DNA of 22,909 nucleotides from Bacteroidia bacterium. GTDB lineage: Bacteria; Bacteroidota; Bacteroidia; Bacteroidales; UBA932. Below, one piece after another: positions 5,865 to 13,694 of this stretch. How positions within the stretch are numbered: position 1 is the stretch's first letter; each line of letters opens with the position of its first letter. The position numbers and the translations under genes are program-made. The notes below the pieces were generated by a model, which worked only from the letters and a program-made list of their open reading frames with translations, did not search any database and was not told the DNA's origin. Location: contig JAGKTT010000035.1 in the NCBI GenBank assembly GCA_021153285.1, forward strand, positions 1 through 22,909, written 5' to 3'.

Positions 5865-6743
5865 TTAATAATAAAGTTCGTCCTTTCTGAGAGAAATAAG
5901 CTTGTTCACTACAAAGTATGTGCTGACCAGGCAGATAACCAGACCGGAGGCGATCACGATACCTATTACGATCAGCAGAAGATCCATTCTGAATATTTCA
6001 AAAAGCTGCGAAAACTCGCTTCGCATAAGGAACATAAGTCCCACAAGGATGATGATGGCGATAAAAGCCGCAAACAATCCCTGAAATGCAGACTGGACAA
6101 GGAACGGAGCACGGATGAACGACCTCGTCGCCCCCACAAGCTTCATTGTATGAATGGTAAAGCGTCTCGCAAAGACATTCAGTCGTACGGTATTGTTTAT
6201 CAGCACGAAAGAAATGAAGAGAAGAAGAGCGATGAATATTCCCAGAATGAAGGAAATCCTGCTGAGATTGGCATTCAGGGCATCCACAAGAGAACGCTGG
6301 TAAACCACCTCATCCACAAGAGAACTTTCAGATATCTCTGCCCTGACCATTTCCAGGCTGTCAGCGGAAACATAGTCCGCCGTCAGAGTGACATCGATCG
6401 ACACCGGTATGGGAGAAGTCTCGAACACATCCAGAAAATCCTCTCCGAGCTGTGCAGCCAGTTCCCTCTGACCCTGTTCCTTGGAAATGAATGTCGTACT
6501 CTTTATATATCTCTCATCCTCAAGCATTTCCCTGAATTCCAAAGCCTTCTCATCCGAAACATTCTGTTTCATCAGCACTGACACCTGCATATTCTCTTTG
6601 AAATAGTCGGAGACACTCTTCGCATTGACAAGAAGCATACTCGCCACACCCACCAGCAGCAGGACCAGACTTATGCTGATCACTGATGAAAGATAGGCAT
6701 TCATAAGCCTCCTGCGCATTATCTTATTCTCTGCTTTACTCAT
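5865..6743 (-). CDS. ftsX: Cell division protein FtsX (ABC transporter permease-like)
   Basis: A 292-residue protein with the FtsX plan: cytoplasmic N-terminus, a first membrane helix at about 17-40, a periplasmic domain (about 41-165) beginning KSVSDYFKENMQVSVLMKQ, then three more helices. The block NNTVRLNVFARRFTIHTMKL VGAT (about 187-210, split here for display) is the conserved coupling segment. With the ATPase FtsE it transmits a signal across the inner membrane to activate peptidoglycan hydrolases at the septum. ftsE is not nearby, as is common in Bacteroidota. First gene of the ftsX-DUF3098-uppP transcript, with a candidate -7 box 20 bp upstream. Confidence 0.94.
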   Translation of the reverse strand: MSKAENKIMRRRLMNAYLSSVISISLVLLLVGVASMLLVNAKSVSDYFKENMQVSVLMKQNVSDEKALEFREMLEDERYIKSTTFISKEQGQRELAAQLGEDFLDVFETSPIPVSIDVTLTADYVSADSLEMVRAEISESSLVDEVVYQRSLVDALNANLSRISFILGIFIALLLFISFVLINNTVRLNVFARRFTIHTMKLVGATRSFIRAPFLVQSAFQGLFAAFIAIIILVGLMFLMRSEFSQLFEIFRMDLLLIVIGIVIASGLVICLVSTYFVVNKLISLRKDELYY

Positions 6744-6763
6744 ACGATAATCCCAATTGGGGC

Positions 6764-6771
6764 CAAAGATA
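6764..6771 (-). promoter_or_regulatory. Candidate -7 element for ftsX operon
   Basis: TATCTTTG on the minus strand matches TAnnTTTG and lies 20 bp before the ftsX start. No clear TTTG was found at the right distance upstream, so support is moderate. It lies within 40 bp of the divergent -7 box at 6794-6801, so the two polymerases would compete for the same short region. Confidence 0.5.
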
Positions 6772-6793
6772 ATGAAATATCAAAAAAAAATCT

Positions 6794-6801
6794 TACCTTT
6801 G
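6794..6801 (+). promoter_or_regulatory. Candidate -7 element for the glycogen-synthase-like/DUF4270 pair
   Basis: TACCTTTG matches TAnnTTTG and lies 29 bp before the ATG at 6831. No convincing -33 element was found. Transcription from it would begin near 6805-6808. This argues against the earlier in-frame ATG at 6810, which would leave almost no leader. Confidence 0.5.
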
Positions 6802-6830
6802 TACTGATTTTGTCATTAAAATTAAGCAGT

Positions 6831-7646
6831 ATGGGTAATTCGGTCAAAAGAGTTCTGTTCGTCAATTCGGAGATAACACCATATCTTCCGGAATCTGAGA
6901 TTGCGAACATAGGAAGATACCTTCCTCAGGGCATCCAGGAAAGGAAGAAGGAGATAAGATCATTTATGCCAAGATACGGTTGTATCAATGAGAGAAAGAA
7001 CCAGCTTCACGAAGTGATCCGACTCTCAGGAATGAATATCGTCATCAACGAAGTAGACAGACCGCTCGTAATCAAGGTAGCATCTATCTCTGCAGCCAGA
7101 ATGCAGGTATATTTCATTGATAATGAGGACTATTTCCATCGCAAGAGCGTATACTGCGACGAAAACGGCGAGTTCTTCAAGGACAATGGCGAGAGAGCCA
7201 TCTTCTTTGCAAGAGGCGTACTCGAGACTGTAAAGAAGCTCCGTTGGGCTCCGGATGTGATCCATTGTCAGGGCTGGATATCCCACATACTTCCGATATA
7301 TCTCAAGAAGGCATACATCGACGACCCTATATTCTCCAACAGCAAGGTCGTTCTCTCAATATATGACGACACGCCTGCCTCATTCCCTGCCGACTTCAAG
7401 GAGAGGATCCCATTCGGCAGCGTGACCGACAAGGATGTGGAAGTGCTTTCAGACCCTACTGGCATAAATCTTGCGAAGCTCGCTGCCGACTATTCTGACG
7501 GCATCATACTCGGATCAGCCGATGTGAACGAAGAAATTGTCAGATATTGCAAGGAATCAGGACTTCCGATGCTCGCTTACAAGGCAGAATCAATGACAGA
7601 CGGTTCATATATTGAAGATTACAACAGTTTTTACGACAATTTATAA
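6831..7646 (+). CDS. Stand-alone glycogen/starch synthase N-terminal-domain (GT5-like) protein
   Basis: The start at ATG 6831 gives 271 residues. The opening SVKRVLFVNSEITPYLPESE, the LPQGIQERKKEIRSFMPRYG block and APDVIHCQGWISHILPIYLK match the ADP-glucose-binding N-terminal half of GT5 synthases. A full GlgA has about 480 residues; the C-terminal Rossmann domain is absent here. The usual K-x-G-G-L acceptor loop near the N-terminus is replaced by PYLPESEIANIG, so synthase activity is doubtful. A short protein of this type, paired with a DUF4270 gene, is common in Bacteroidota and is annotated by similarity only. The stop overlaps the DUF4270 start (TAATG), which indicates translational coupling. 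A regulatory or binding role is as likely as catalysis. Confidence 0.8.
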   Translation: MGNSVKRVLFVNSEITPYLPESEIANIGRYLPQGIQERKKEIRSFMPRYGCINERKNQLHEVIRLSGMNIVINEVDRPLVIKVASISAARMQVYFIDNEDYFHRKSVYCDENGEFFKDNGERAIFFARGVLETVKKLRWAPDVIHCQGWISHILPIYLKKAYIDDPIFSNSKVVLSIYDDTPASFPADFKERIPFGSVTDKDVEVLSDPTGINLAKLAADYSDGIILGSADVNEEIVRYCKESGLPMLAYKAESMTDGSYIEDYNSFYDNL

Positions 7647-9361
7647 TGAATTTCAATTTTTTAGGCAGAGTCAGCCGCCTTGCGGCTATCGGTGCGATAC
7701 TGCTTGGCTCTGCATCCTGCATAGACATCAACGAAGAACTCGGAGAGAACTTCATCCCGACCGATCAGAAATGGGACGTATACACCCCTGAAGCTGCAGA
7801 GCTCAAGGAGATACGTATGCAGATGTCCGACAGTCTTTCAGGCTACAGCACTACCAGATTCACATTCGGAGCTGTAAGTGACAGCAGATTCGGCACAAAC
7901 GTCAAAAGTACCAGCTTCACACTCGTACCGTTATATGACACACTTGACTTCGGCGAGAACCTCCAGATCAGACAGTTCCATTTCACAGCTGTCCGAGACA
8001 CATTGTCTGTGGTAAGAAAGGAACAGCTCAGAATGCTTCAGAACGTACACGTCTCAGAGCTGAAGAAGGCCCTGGACTCTACTGTACTTTATACGGGAGC
8101 ATTTATGAATCCTGAAATCCGTGCCCAATATCTGAACACGGAAAAGCAGATCACTGTAGGAACTCCTGTATATGACGGAGGTGATTCCCTTTCATTCGAC
8201 TTCAGCAGAGAATTCACGAAAAGATTTATAGAACAGGTAAAGAAAGCCGATCTCGACAGTATGGATCTTTATGTCCAGCAGGTACCCGGCATCTACATCA
8301 CCACAGACCTTCCTACCGGAGAGGGTGGACGAATCAATATGTTCAAGCTCGGCATCACTACATCAAACGGCTATGTTGCAGGCAATTATGCAGAGCTCAA
8401 GTTCACCGCAGAATATAAGGGTGAACCTGTTGACACTTCTTTCCTCTTCTTCTTCGGACCGGCAGAGTTTATGAAAGAGGACGCACAGCAGTATCCTACC
8501 CAGTTTGCATTCAATGCCAGCGAGCACGAGACATACGGAGAATTCCAGAAAGACGGCGTTGTGGCAACCGATAAGATATATATCGAAGGCGGTAGCGGAA
8601 TCAAGCCTGTAGTGAAAGCCAAGGAAATCAAGAGAATCCTCAATGAGCAGATCGCTCAGGCCGGAATCAAAGACCCTTCAGAGGTGGTCATCAACAAGGC
8701 TACAATCATTCTCCCATATGACGTGGAAGGCAGTTATGACGCACTTGACACATATCCTACGGTACTCAGTCCGACAGTAAGACTCAGAAGTTCCGAAGGA
8801 GGCTATGTATCTTATGCAGGACTGACAGATTCAAGCATAGAGAGTGAGAATCAGGGCGATATAAACCGCTCGCTCTCCATCTATTCCCCAGACGTCAGCC
8901 ATCACGTACAGGAGATCCTCAAGCTGGATGAAAATGACAAGGATTACGAAAAGAACATCGAAAAATACGATATCTGGTTCCTGATTATGCACGAGGAGAT
9001 AGAGGAAAGTTCAAACAGCAACAATTCGATGAACGATTACTACCAGAACCTTCTGTATAATTCATACTATAACAGTATGATGTACGATCCATACGGATAT
9101 GGATACGGCTATGGCGGATACGGTGGATACGGCGGCTATGGTGGTTACGGCGGTTACGGCGGATATGGATATGGCAGTAACTACTACAACTACTATATGA
9201 TGGCAATGTATGCAAACTCATACGGCAGCAGTTCTACAGGAACCGCCACAATGGAGCTCGATAAGGACAGATATTACTACGGAGTCCTCAACGGTCCTGA
9301 TGCAGCCGGTGCAAAGCCTCAGCTGAAGATCACATTCTCAGCACCAAAGACTGCAGAATAA
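7646..9361 (+). CDS. DUF4270 family lipoprotein with Gly-Tyr repeat
   Basis: A 571-residue protein. A signal peptide runs to about residue 26 with lipobox LGSASC, so the mature protein is probably an outer-membrane or periplasmic lipoprotein. The body shows the DUF4270 pattern: DINEELGENFIPTDQ near the N-terminus, FTFGAVSDSRFG and an extended beta-rich region. Near the C-terminus (about 483-510) is a Gly/Tyr-only stretch of repeated GGY triplets encoded by a 9-bp tandem repeat, between Tyr/Asn-rich segments. This insert is not usual for the family as I know it. Its function is unknown. The start codon overlaps the stop of the upstream gene by 1 bp. It ends at a strong bidirectional terminator. 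Confidence 0.85.
   Translation: MNFNFLGRVSRLAAIGAILLGSASCIDINEELGENFIPTDQKWDVYTPEAAELKEIRMQMSDSLSGYSTTRFTFGAVSDSRFGTNVKSTSFTLVPLYDTLDFGENLQIRQFHFTAVRDTLSVVRKEQLRMLQNVHVSELKKALDSTVLYTGAFMNPEIRAQYLNTEKQITVGTPVYDGGDSLSFDFSREFTKRFIEQVKKADLDSMDLYVQQVPGIYITTDLPTGEGGRINMFKLGITTSNGYVAGNYAELKFTAEYKGEPVDTSFLFFFGPAEFMKEDAQQYPTQFAFNASEHETYGEFQKDGVVATDKIYIEGGSGIKPVVKAKEIKRILNEQIAQAGIKDPSEVVINKATIILPYDVEGSYDALDTYPTVLSPTVRLRSSEGGYVSYAGLTDSSIESENQGDINRSLSIYSPDVSHHVQEILKLDENDKDYEKNIEKYDIWFLIMHEEIEESSNSNNSMNDYYQNLLYNSYYNSMMYDPYGYGYGYGGYGGYGGYGGYGGYGGYGYGSNYYNYYMMAMYANSYGSSSTGTATMELDKDRYYYGVLNGPDAAGAKPQLKITFSAPKTAE
9093..9175 (+). repeat. 9-bp tandem repeat coding for GGY units
   Basis: Successive units of the type GGCGGATAC/GGTGGTTAC occur about six times between 9112 and 9166, flanked by degenerate GATATG/GATACG units. 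The period of 9 keeps the reading frame, so copy-number change would alter only the length of the Gly/Tyr segment. Confidence 0.85.
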
Positions 9362-9376
9362 TACGGACAATAAACA

Positions 9377-9408
9377 AGAAAGGGCAGGTCGACCGACCTG
9401 CCCTTTCT
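9377..9408. terminator. Bidirectional intrinsic terminator between DUF4270 gene and acpP
   Basis: A perfect 14-bp stem, AGAAAGGGCAGGTC with GACCTGCCCTTTCT, encloses a GACC loop. It extends further through AAAC/GTTT with one bulge. T-rich tracts follow on both strands (TTTATTTC on plus, TTGTTTATTG on minus), so it can end both convergent transcripts. Confidence 0.92.
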
Positions 9409-9426
9409 GTTTATTTCAGACGGAAA

Positions 9427-9672
9427 CTATTTAGCGTTTACCTTGTCCTCAATGTACTTGATAGCATCGCCTACAGTTGCGATCTTGTCACCAGCGTCAT
9501 CATCTGGAATCTCGATATCGAACTTCTTCTCGAAATCCATAATGAGCTCAACGATGTCAAGTGAATCAGCACCGAGATCGTTTGTAAAGCTTGCTGTCTC
9601 AGTAACCTCAGAAGCATCTACGCCGAGTTTCTCAACGATGATTGCCTTTACGTCTTCTGCAATATTAGCCAT
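9427..9672 (-). CDS. acpP: Acyl carrier protein
   Basis: An 81-residue acidic protein with the phosphopantetheine attachment motif D36-S37-L38, flanked by NDLGADSLDIVELIMDFEK, and with FDIEIPDDDA in helix III. It carries growing acyl chains in type II fatty acid synthesis. The length is normal. In Bacteroidota acpP is usually followed by fabF; here the next thing downstream is the bidirectional terminator, so it is monocistronic and fabF must lie elsewhere. The 96-bp gap to pnuC upstream is very AT-rich; its best promoter-like match, TTAATTTG (9742-9735), is one base off consensus. Confidence 0.97.
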   Translation of the reverse strand: MANIAEDVKAIIVEKLGVDASEVTETASFTNDLGADSLDIVELIMDFEKKFDIEIPDDDAGDKIATVGDAIKYIEDKVNAK

Positions 9673-9768
9673 AACGTTAGTTTTTTAATTAATAATTAGT
9701 ATTTTATTACACGTATTTGCGCTAAAAATCGGTGCAAATTAAATAAAAAAAATCGAAAAAAGAAAATT

Positions 9769-10473
9769 TTACGACATATACGACTTTTTGCTGAGCTTCA
9801 GCCAGACTCTGAGACCGTTGATAGAGTTAAGCAGATAGAACACCCACATTATGACCATCACCCCTGCGTGAGCCTCTCCACGAGCCACACAGATGCTCCA
9901 CATAACGACACTGATGACATTGGTAATGATCCATAATGCCCATTGCTCCATAAAGGCAAGCGCCATCAAGGCCTGGGCCACGATACTCAGAACTGTAGTA
10001 GCAGAATCCTTGAAAGGCTGCGGATCACCGAGATCCTTCAGTACAAATCCCATTGCCACCACTGCAGCCGTACAGCTGAATGCCAGCACTGCTCTCTGTC
10101 TCCAATTGAACCTTCTCGCCTTCACTTGTACCCCATTTTCATCCGCCTCAGCCTTGGATACTGCCGCTCCTCTCTTTCGCCACTGCCACCATCCAATGAA
10201 CTGCATCGGCAGATAGTAAAGTGCATTAAGTCCTGCATCACCGTACAAAGACGCTTTATATGAAATATATGCATACAATGACACATTGACCAGGCCGAAG
10301 AGATAATTCCAGATACTACCCTTTGCCACCAGCACGACGCACAGCACTCCCGTGATGCCGGCCAATGAGCCCAGAACATCCAAAGTTCCTGTCATCAGCG
10401 AATAGACAACATTCGAAACAATGACTCCCGTTATCAGGAACCAATCATACAGAGACAATACCTTATTATTCAT
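9769..10473 (-). CDS. pnuC: PnuC-type nicotinamide riboside/vitamin transporter
   Basis: A 234-residue membrane protein with about seven hydrophobic helices. The PnuC-family signs are NYLFGLVNVSLYAYISYKAS (about 53-72), the Trp-rich IGWWQWRKRG, and QWALWIITNVISVVMWS near the end, including substrate-site Trp and Asn residues. PnuC proteins import nicotinamide riboside for NAD synthesis; close homologues (PnuT, PnuX) import thiamine or riboflavin. No thiamine or FMN riboswitch is visible, and the gene lies inside an operon, so the substrate stays open. The start codon overlaps the uvrC end by 8 bp, which indicates coupling. A hydrophilic loop (about 100-125) contains KAEADENG. Confidence 0.88.
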   Translation of the reverse strand: MNNKVLSLYDWFLITGVIVSNVVYSLMTGTLDVLGSLAGITGVLCVVLVAKGSIWNYLFGLVNVSLYAYISYKASLYGDAGLNALYYLPMQFIGWWQWRKRGAAVSKAEADENGVQVKARRFNWRQRAVLAFSCTAAVVAMGFVLKDLGDPQPFKDSATTVLSIVAQALMALAFMEQWALWIITNVISVVMWSICVARGEAHAGVMVIMWVFYLLNSINGLRVWLKLSKKSYMS

Positions 10474-12265
10474 ATTCCTTATTGAGTTCTTTCAATATCA
10501 GCGCTGCCAGCTGCGGTCCCACAAGTTCCGAAAGTTCCTCCCGGGAAGCTGCAGCAATCCTCGCCACGCTTCCGAACCTCAGAAGCAATCTCTGCTCGGT
10601 CTTCTCCCCCACACCCTTGATCGAGCGTAAGGCAGACTCGATCTGAGCCTTGCCACGGAGCTTGCGATGGAAAGTGATGCCGAAACGGTGGGCCTCGTCT
10701 CTTATCTGTTGCAACACCTTGAGTGCCGGCGAATTACGATCGATAAACATCGGATACGGATCCCCGACCCTATATACTTCCTCCATCCTCTCAGCCAAAG
10801 CAATTATAGTCAATTTATCCGTCAATCCCAGCTCGGCCAAGGCCTCGTATGCAAACGCCAGCTGTCCCTTGCCGCCATCGATTACCACAAGCTGAGGCAG
10901 ATCCTCTGGATTTTCCTGCAGCATTCTGGAGTAGCGTCTGTTCACGACCTCCTTCATCGTAGCATAGTCATTGGCACCGACCACCGTCTTTACCTTGAAA
11001 TGCCTGTAATCCTTCTTGGATGGGACAGCATTACGGAAAACCACGCAAGCAGAGACCGGATTGGTTCCCTGGATATTGGAGTTATCGAAGCATTCTATAT
11101 GCATCGGCAGTTCCTTCATTCCGATCTGCTTCTGCAGGGACTCCATAACCATATTCTTGTATGCATCAGGGTCGGTGTGCTCCTGCTGCTTAAGGGCATT
11201 CAGACGCATCTCCTTTGCATTTCTGGCACTGAGTTCAAGCAATGCGAGTTTGTCTCCTCTGACCGGAACGCGGAATTCCACATTTTCCAGCTCCATATCA
11301 GGCTTGAACGGAACAATTATCTCACGGGAAAGGATACCGAACTTGGACTGTATCTCTCCGATAAACATAGCCAGAACACTTTCCTGAGGCTCCTCGATCA
11401 TCAGCTTGAAGCCAAGATTCAGTGACTGCACCACAGCTCCTCCTCTGATCCTCATAAAATTTCCGAAGGCCTCCGGACCGTCGATAATCAGCGAAAACAC
11501 ATCCACATCTCCCACTATAGAGCTCATTATCACAGACTTGCTGTAATGCTGTTCGAGAGAAAGCATCTTTTCTTTATAGATCTGGGCTTGTTCGAACTCC
11601 ATATTGGCAGCAGCTTCCTGCATCAAGGTCTTATAATGCTGGATTATCTCACGGCCACCGCCCTTGAGAAGCCTTACAATCTCCTCGATATTCTGATTGT
11701 ATTCTTCCTTTGAAATTCCTCCGATGCAGCAGCCCAGACATTTCCTTATATGAAACTTCAGACAAGGACGGAATTTTCCGCGAAGAATGGCATCCGAGGT
11801 GATTTTCAGGTTACAGGTACGCAGCGGATAAACATTGTGGAAGAATTCCACGAGATTACGGGCGTGAACCACGCTGCTGTAAGGTCCGAAATAACGCGAC
11901 CCATCCCTGGCAAACCTCCTTGTGAGAAACACCTTTGGAAAATCGTCATTGCTCACGCATATCCACGGATAGGTCTTGGAATCCTTCAGAAGGATATTAT
12001 AGCGCGGTTTGAACTGCTTGATGAGATTGTTTTCAAGCAGCAGGGCATCTGCCTCGGACTCCACCACCGTGAACTCGGCATCAGCAATCTTAGACACCAT
12101 CACGGCAGTCTTGCGGGTAAGTCGCTCAGGGGACACGAAATACTGCGCAACCCTCTTGTGAAGATCCTTGGCCTTACCCACATAAATCACATTCCCCTCA
12201 GCATCATAATATCTGTAGACACCGGGGGAATGTGGAAAGAGTTTTATTTTTTCTTGAATATTCAC
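10466..12265 (-). CDS. uvrC: UvrABC excinuclease subunit C
   Basis: A 599-residue protein of normal length with all UvrC parts. The N-terminal GIY-YIG nuclease domain has GVYRYYDAEGNVIYVGKA at about 15-32 and makes the 3' incision. A Cys cluster, RKCLGCCIGG, lies near 175. The UVR helix pair that binds UvrB is at about 203-240. The RNase H-like C-terminal nuclease has ECFDNSNIQGTNPVSACVVF and VVIDGGKGQL and makes the 5' incision. A final helix-hairpin-helix has IKGVGEKTEQRLLLRFGS. The start codon is GTG (12265-12263) and overlaps the stop of the upstream thioredoxin-like gene by one base (TAGTG). Downstream it overlaps pnuC. Confidence 0.97.
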   Translation of the reverse strand: MNIQEKIKLFPHSPGVYRYYDAEGNVIYVGKAKDLHKRVAQYFVSPERLTRKTAVMVSKIADAEFTVVESEADALLLENNLIKQFKPRYNILLKDSKTYPWICVSNDDFPKVFLTRRFARDGSRYFGPYSSVVHARNLVEFFHNVYPLRTCNLKITSDAILRGKFRPCLKFHIRKCLGCCIGGISKEEYNQNIEEIVRLLKGGGREIIQHYKTLMQEAAANMEFEQAQIYKEKMLSLEQHYSKSVIMSSIVGDVDVFSLIIDGPEAFGNFMRIRGGAVVQSLNLGFKLMIEEPQESVLAMFIGEIQSKFGILSREIIVPFKPDMELENVEFRVPVRGDKLALLELSARNAKEMRLNALKQQEHTDPDAYKNMVMESLQKQIGMKELPMHIECFDNSNIQGTNPVSACVVFRNAVPSKKDYRHFKVKTVVGANDYATMKEVVNRRYSRMLQENPEDLPQLVVIDGGKGQLAFAYEALAELGLTDKLTIIALAERMEEVYRVGDPYPMFIDRNSPALKVLQQIRDEAHRFGITFHRKLRGKAQIESALRSIKGVGEKTEQRLLLRFGSVARIAAASREELSELVGPQLAALILKELNKEYE

Positions 12266-13389
12266 TAATCAAGATATTCAGCTACGGCAGCATTGATGCC
12301 CTCTGCACCGTGGAAACCTCTCTTGAGGATAGTGCCGTCAGGACCGATGAGCATAAGGTGAGGAATACCTTCTACACCGTAGATTTCAGTAGGAACACTG
12401 CCGGCATTATTGATATGCGACCAGTTCATACCGAGCTCAGCTGCTGTGTCGATGGTCACCTGTACAGGCTGACGCTCCCATACAGCGATGCTGAGGATAT
12501 CGAAGTTCTTGCCTGCATACTTGTCATATACTGCCTTGAGATTAGGAATCTCCCTCTTGCAAGGGCCGCACCAAGGAGCCCAGAAATCCACGAGGATATA
12601 CTTGCCCTTGCCGACATAATCCGAGAACTTCACCTCTGCATACTTAGGCTGCGGAGGAACGCTACGGGTCATTCCTACAACAGAATTCACTGTAAAATCG
12701 ATGAAAGGCTTACCCTCTGCAGTATTGATTCTTGCCTTGATAGCCTTCTGCATACCCTGTACGAACTTATGCTCCTGAAGAGCTGGGACGAGAAGATTCA
12801 GAAGAGAATCAAGTTCAGGATCCTCAAATTCACCCATAAGACCCTGAAGAGCGTAAAGCGCCACGAAATTGTCTGTATTCTCGGTATAAGTCTTCACATT
12901 ATACTCTTTGTACTCAGCAAAAAAGCTTTCATAGAACTCATTGAGAGCCTGTTCCTTCTCCTGCTCAGTCTTATCTTCAGCATCTCTGATCTCCTGCTGG
13001 GTAGAACGATACTTCTCTACATAAGCCTCTGACGTTTCATTGAAAGCGACAAGCTTCTCATTTACTGAAATCTCAGGGTAAGCAGAAGTTATCTTAGTCT
13101 CCTCATCAAGCACAACTGTCAATGGAGTTCCGTCAGGAATGAAACTGGTTCCGTAATCCGCAGCGGAAATAGTTGCGATCGTTGTAATGTCAGCCGGAAG
13201 CTCAATATAAAACTTTCCGTCAACGACAGGCACAAGCGTATCCACAAGTTCACCCACCACGATATTTACCTCAGAAATGCCCTCAGGCACCACTGTACCG
13301 CTGATCTTTGTTACATCCGACACCTTGCCACCGCAAGAAGCCATAACTGCGACACCAAGAGTCGCGAAAAGAATTGATCTGATCTTCAT
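12265..13389 (-). CDS. TlpA-like thioredoxin-fold lipoprotein (DUF4369-type N-domain)
   Basis: A 374-residue protein. A signal peptide with lipobox VMASC19 predicts a lipoprotein. The N-terminal beta-rich region (about 25-110, ISGTVVPEGISEVNIVVGEL) resembles the DUF4369 domain found before thioredoxin domains in Bacteroidota. A Glu/Lys-rich helical region follows (about 115-225). The thioredoxin-like domain (about 235-374) has FWAPWCGPCKREIPNL with catalytic C274 and C277, and cis-Pro P343 in GIPHLM. It probably reduces or exchanges disulfides in the periplasm, for example in cytochrome c maturation or oxidative stress; the partner is unknown. First gene of a tight operon with uvrC and pnuC, an unexpected mix of DNA repair and envelope redox. 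Confidence 0.88.
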   Translation of the reverse strand: MKIRSILFATLGVAVMASCGGKVSDVTKISGTVVPEGISEVNIVVGELVDTLVPVVDGKFYIELPADITTIATISAADYGTSFIPDGTPLTVVLDEETKITSAYPEISVNEKLVAFNETSEAYVEKYRSTQQEIRDAEDKTEQEKEQALNEFYESFFAEYKEYNVKTYTENTDNFVALYALQGLMGEFEDPELDSLLNLLVPALQEHKFVQGMQKAIKARINTAEGKPFIDFTVNSVVGMTRSVPPQPKYAEVKFSDYVGKGKYILVDFWAPWCGPCKREIPNLKAVYDKYAGKNFDILSIAVWERQPVQVTIDTAAELGMNWSHINNAGSVPTEIYGVEGIPHLMLIGPDGTILKRGFHGAEGINAAVAEYLD

Positions 13390-13413
13390 AATCCATTATC
13401 GTTTAAACAACCT

Positions 13414-13448
13414 CAAAGATAATAAATAAGATTCATCGAAAGCACAAA
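13414..13448 (-). promoter_or_regulatory. Candidate promoter for the tlpA-like/uvrC/pnuC operon
   Basis: TATCTTTG (13421-13414) matches TAnnTTTG and lies 25 bp before the start codon. TTTG at 13448-13445 could be the -33 element, but the 23-bp spacer is longer than the usual 19-21. The upstream element lies inside the long hairpin at 13432-13475. Confidence 0.5.
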
Positions 13449-13475
13449 AACGAGCTTATTTGTGCTTTCGATGAA
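13432..13475. repeat. 17-bp perfect inverted repeat, hairpin 1
   Basis: TTCATCGAAAGCACAAA (13432-13448) pairs perfectly with 13459-13475 around a 10-nt loop. The core is repeated, with a few changes, as hairpin 2 at 13485-13521. Confidence 0.85.
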
Positions 13476-13486
13476 CAAAAACTGCT

Positions 13487-13521
13487 TCCAAAGCACGAAA
13501 ACGGGCATTTCCGTGCTTTCG
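13487..13521. repeat. Hairpin 2, diverged copy of hairpin 1 core
   Basis: AAAGCACG and CGTGCTTT arms, with a similar loop (AAAACGGGCATTTC against AAAACGAGCTTATTT-like in hairpin 1). About 35 bp are shared with hairpin 1 at roughly 80-85% identity by eye. Such paired palindromes resemble a second REP-like family. Confidence 0.65.
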
Positions 13522-13526
13522 ATTGT

Positions 13527-13604
13527 CTATTCCTGGACGCAGCGGACGGAGTAACCAGATACCCGACTGCGACTGTTCATAATCGGACCGAAACGTTGAC
13601 AATC
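13527..13604 (-). pseudogene. Orphan C-terminal fragment of an FSu-domain lipoprotein gene
   Basis: On the minus strand the frame ending at TAG 13529-13527 reads ADCQRFGPIMNSRSRVSGY followed by SVRCVQE and the stop. The intact lipoprotein ending at 15977 closes with YRVHGYSVRCVQE, and FSu domains in general end with G(F/Y)SVRCV. Similarity covers about 25 residues and stops near the hairpin at 13608. Upstream sequence in the same frame has no FSu features (no WAPVNCG, no DPCPEGWRVPT). This is therefore a broken-off 3' end, left by deletion or rearrangement. A non-coding donor or template copy is another possibility. Confidence 0.75.
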
Positions 13605-13607
13605 CGC

Positions 13608-13678
13608 CGTGCGAGAGCCCTTGGGCTGAGCTCGCGCACGACGAGATTGAGCGGTCGGCAGCCGTATTTGCCGACCGC
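13608..13678. repeat. Two GC-rich hairpins (13608-13640 and 13651-13678)
   Basis: CGTGCG (13608-13613) pairs with CGCACG (13635-13640), with an inner AGCCC/GGGCT pairing. GCGGTCGGCA (13651-13660) pairs perfectly with TGCCGACCGC (13669-13678) around an 8-nt loop. The second resembles REP hairpins in size and GC content but differs in sequence from the GCGTCGGTGC family. Confidence 0.7.
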
Positions 13679-13694
13679 GGTGCAATGAAATTGA

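Noticed and set aside
9769..10480. Thiamine, FMN or NAD riboswitch controlling pnuC
   Set aside because: pnuC overlaps uvrC inside an operon, leaving no room for a riboswitch, and no such core sequence was seen before the operon.
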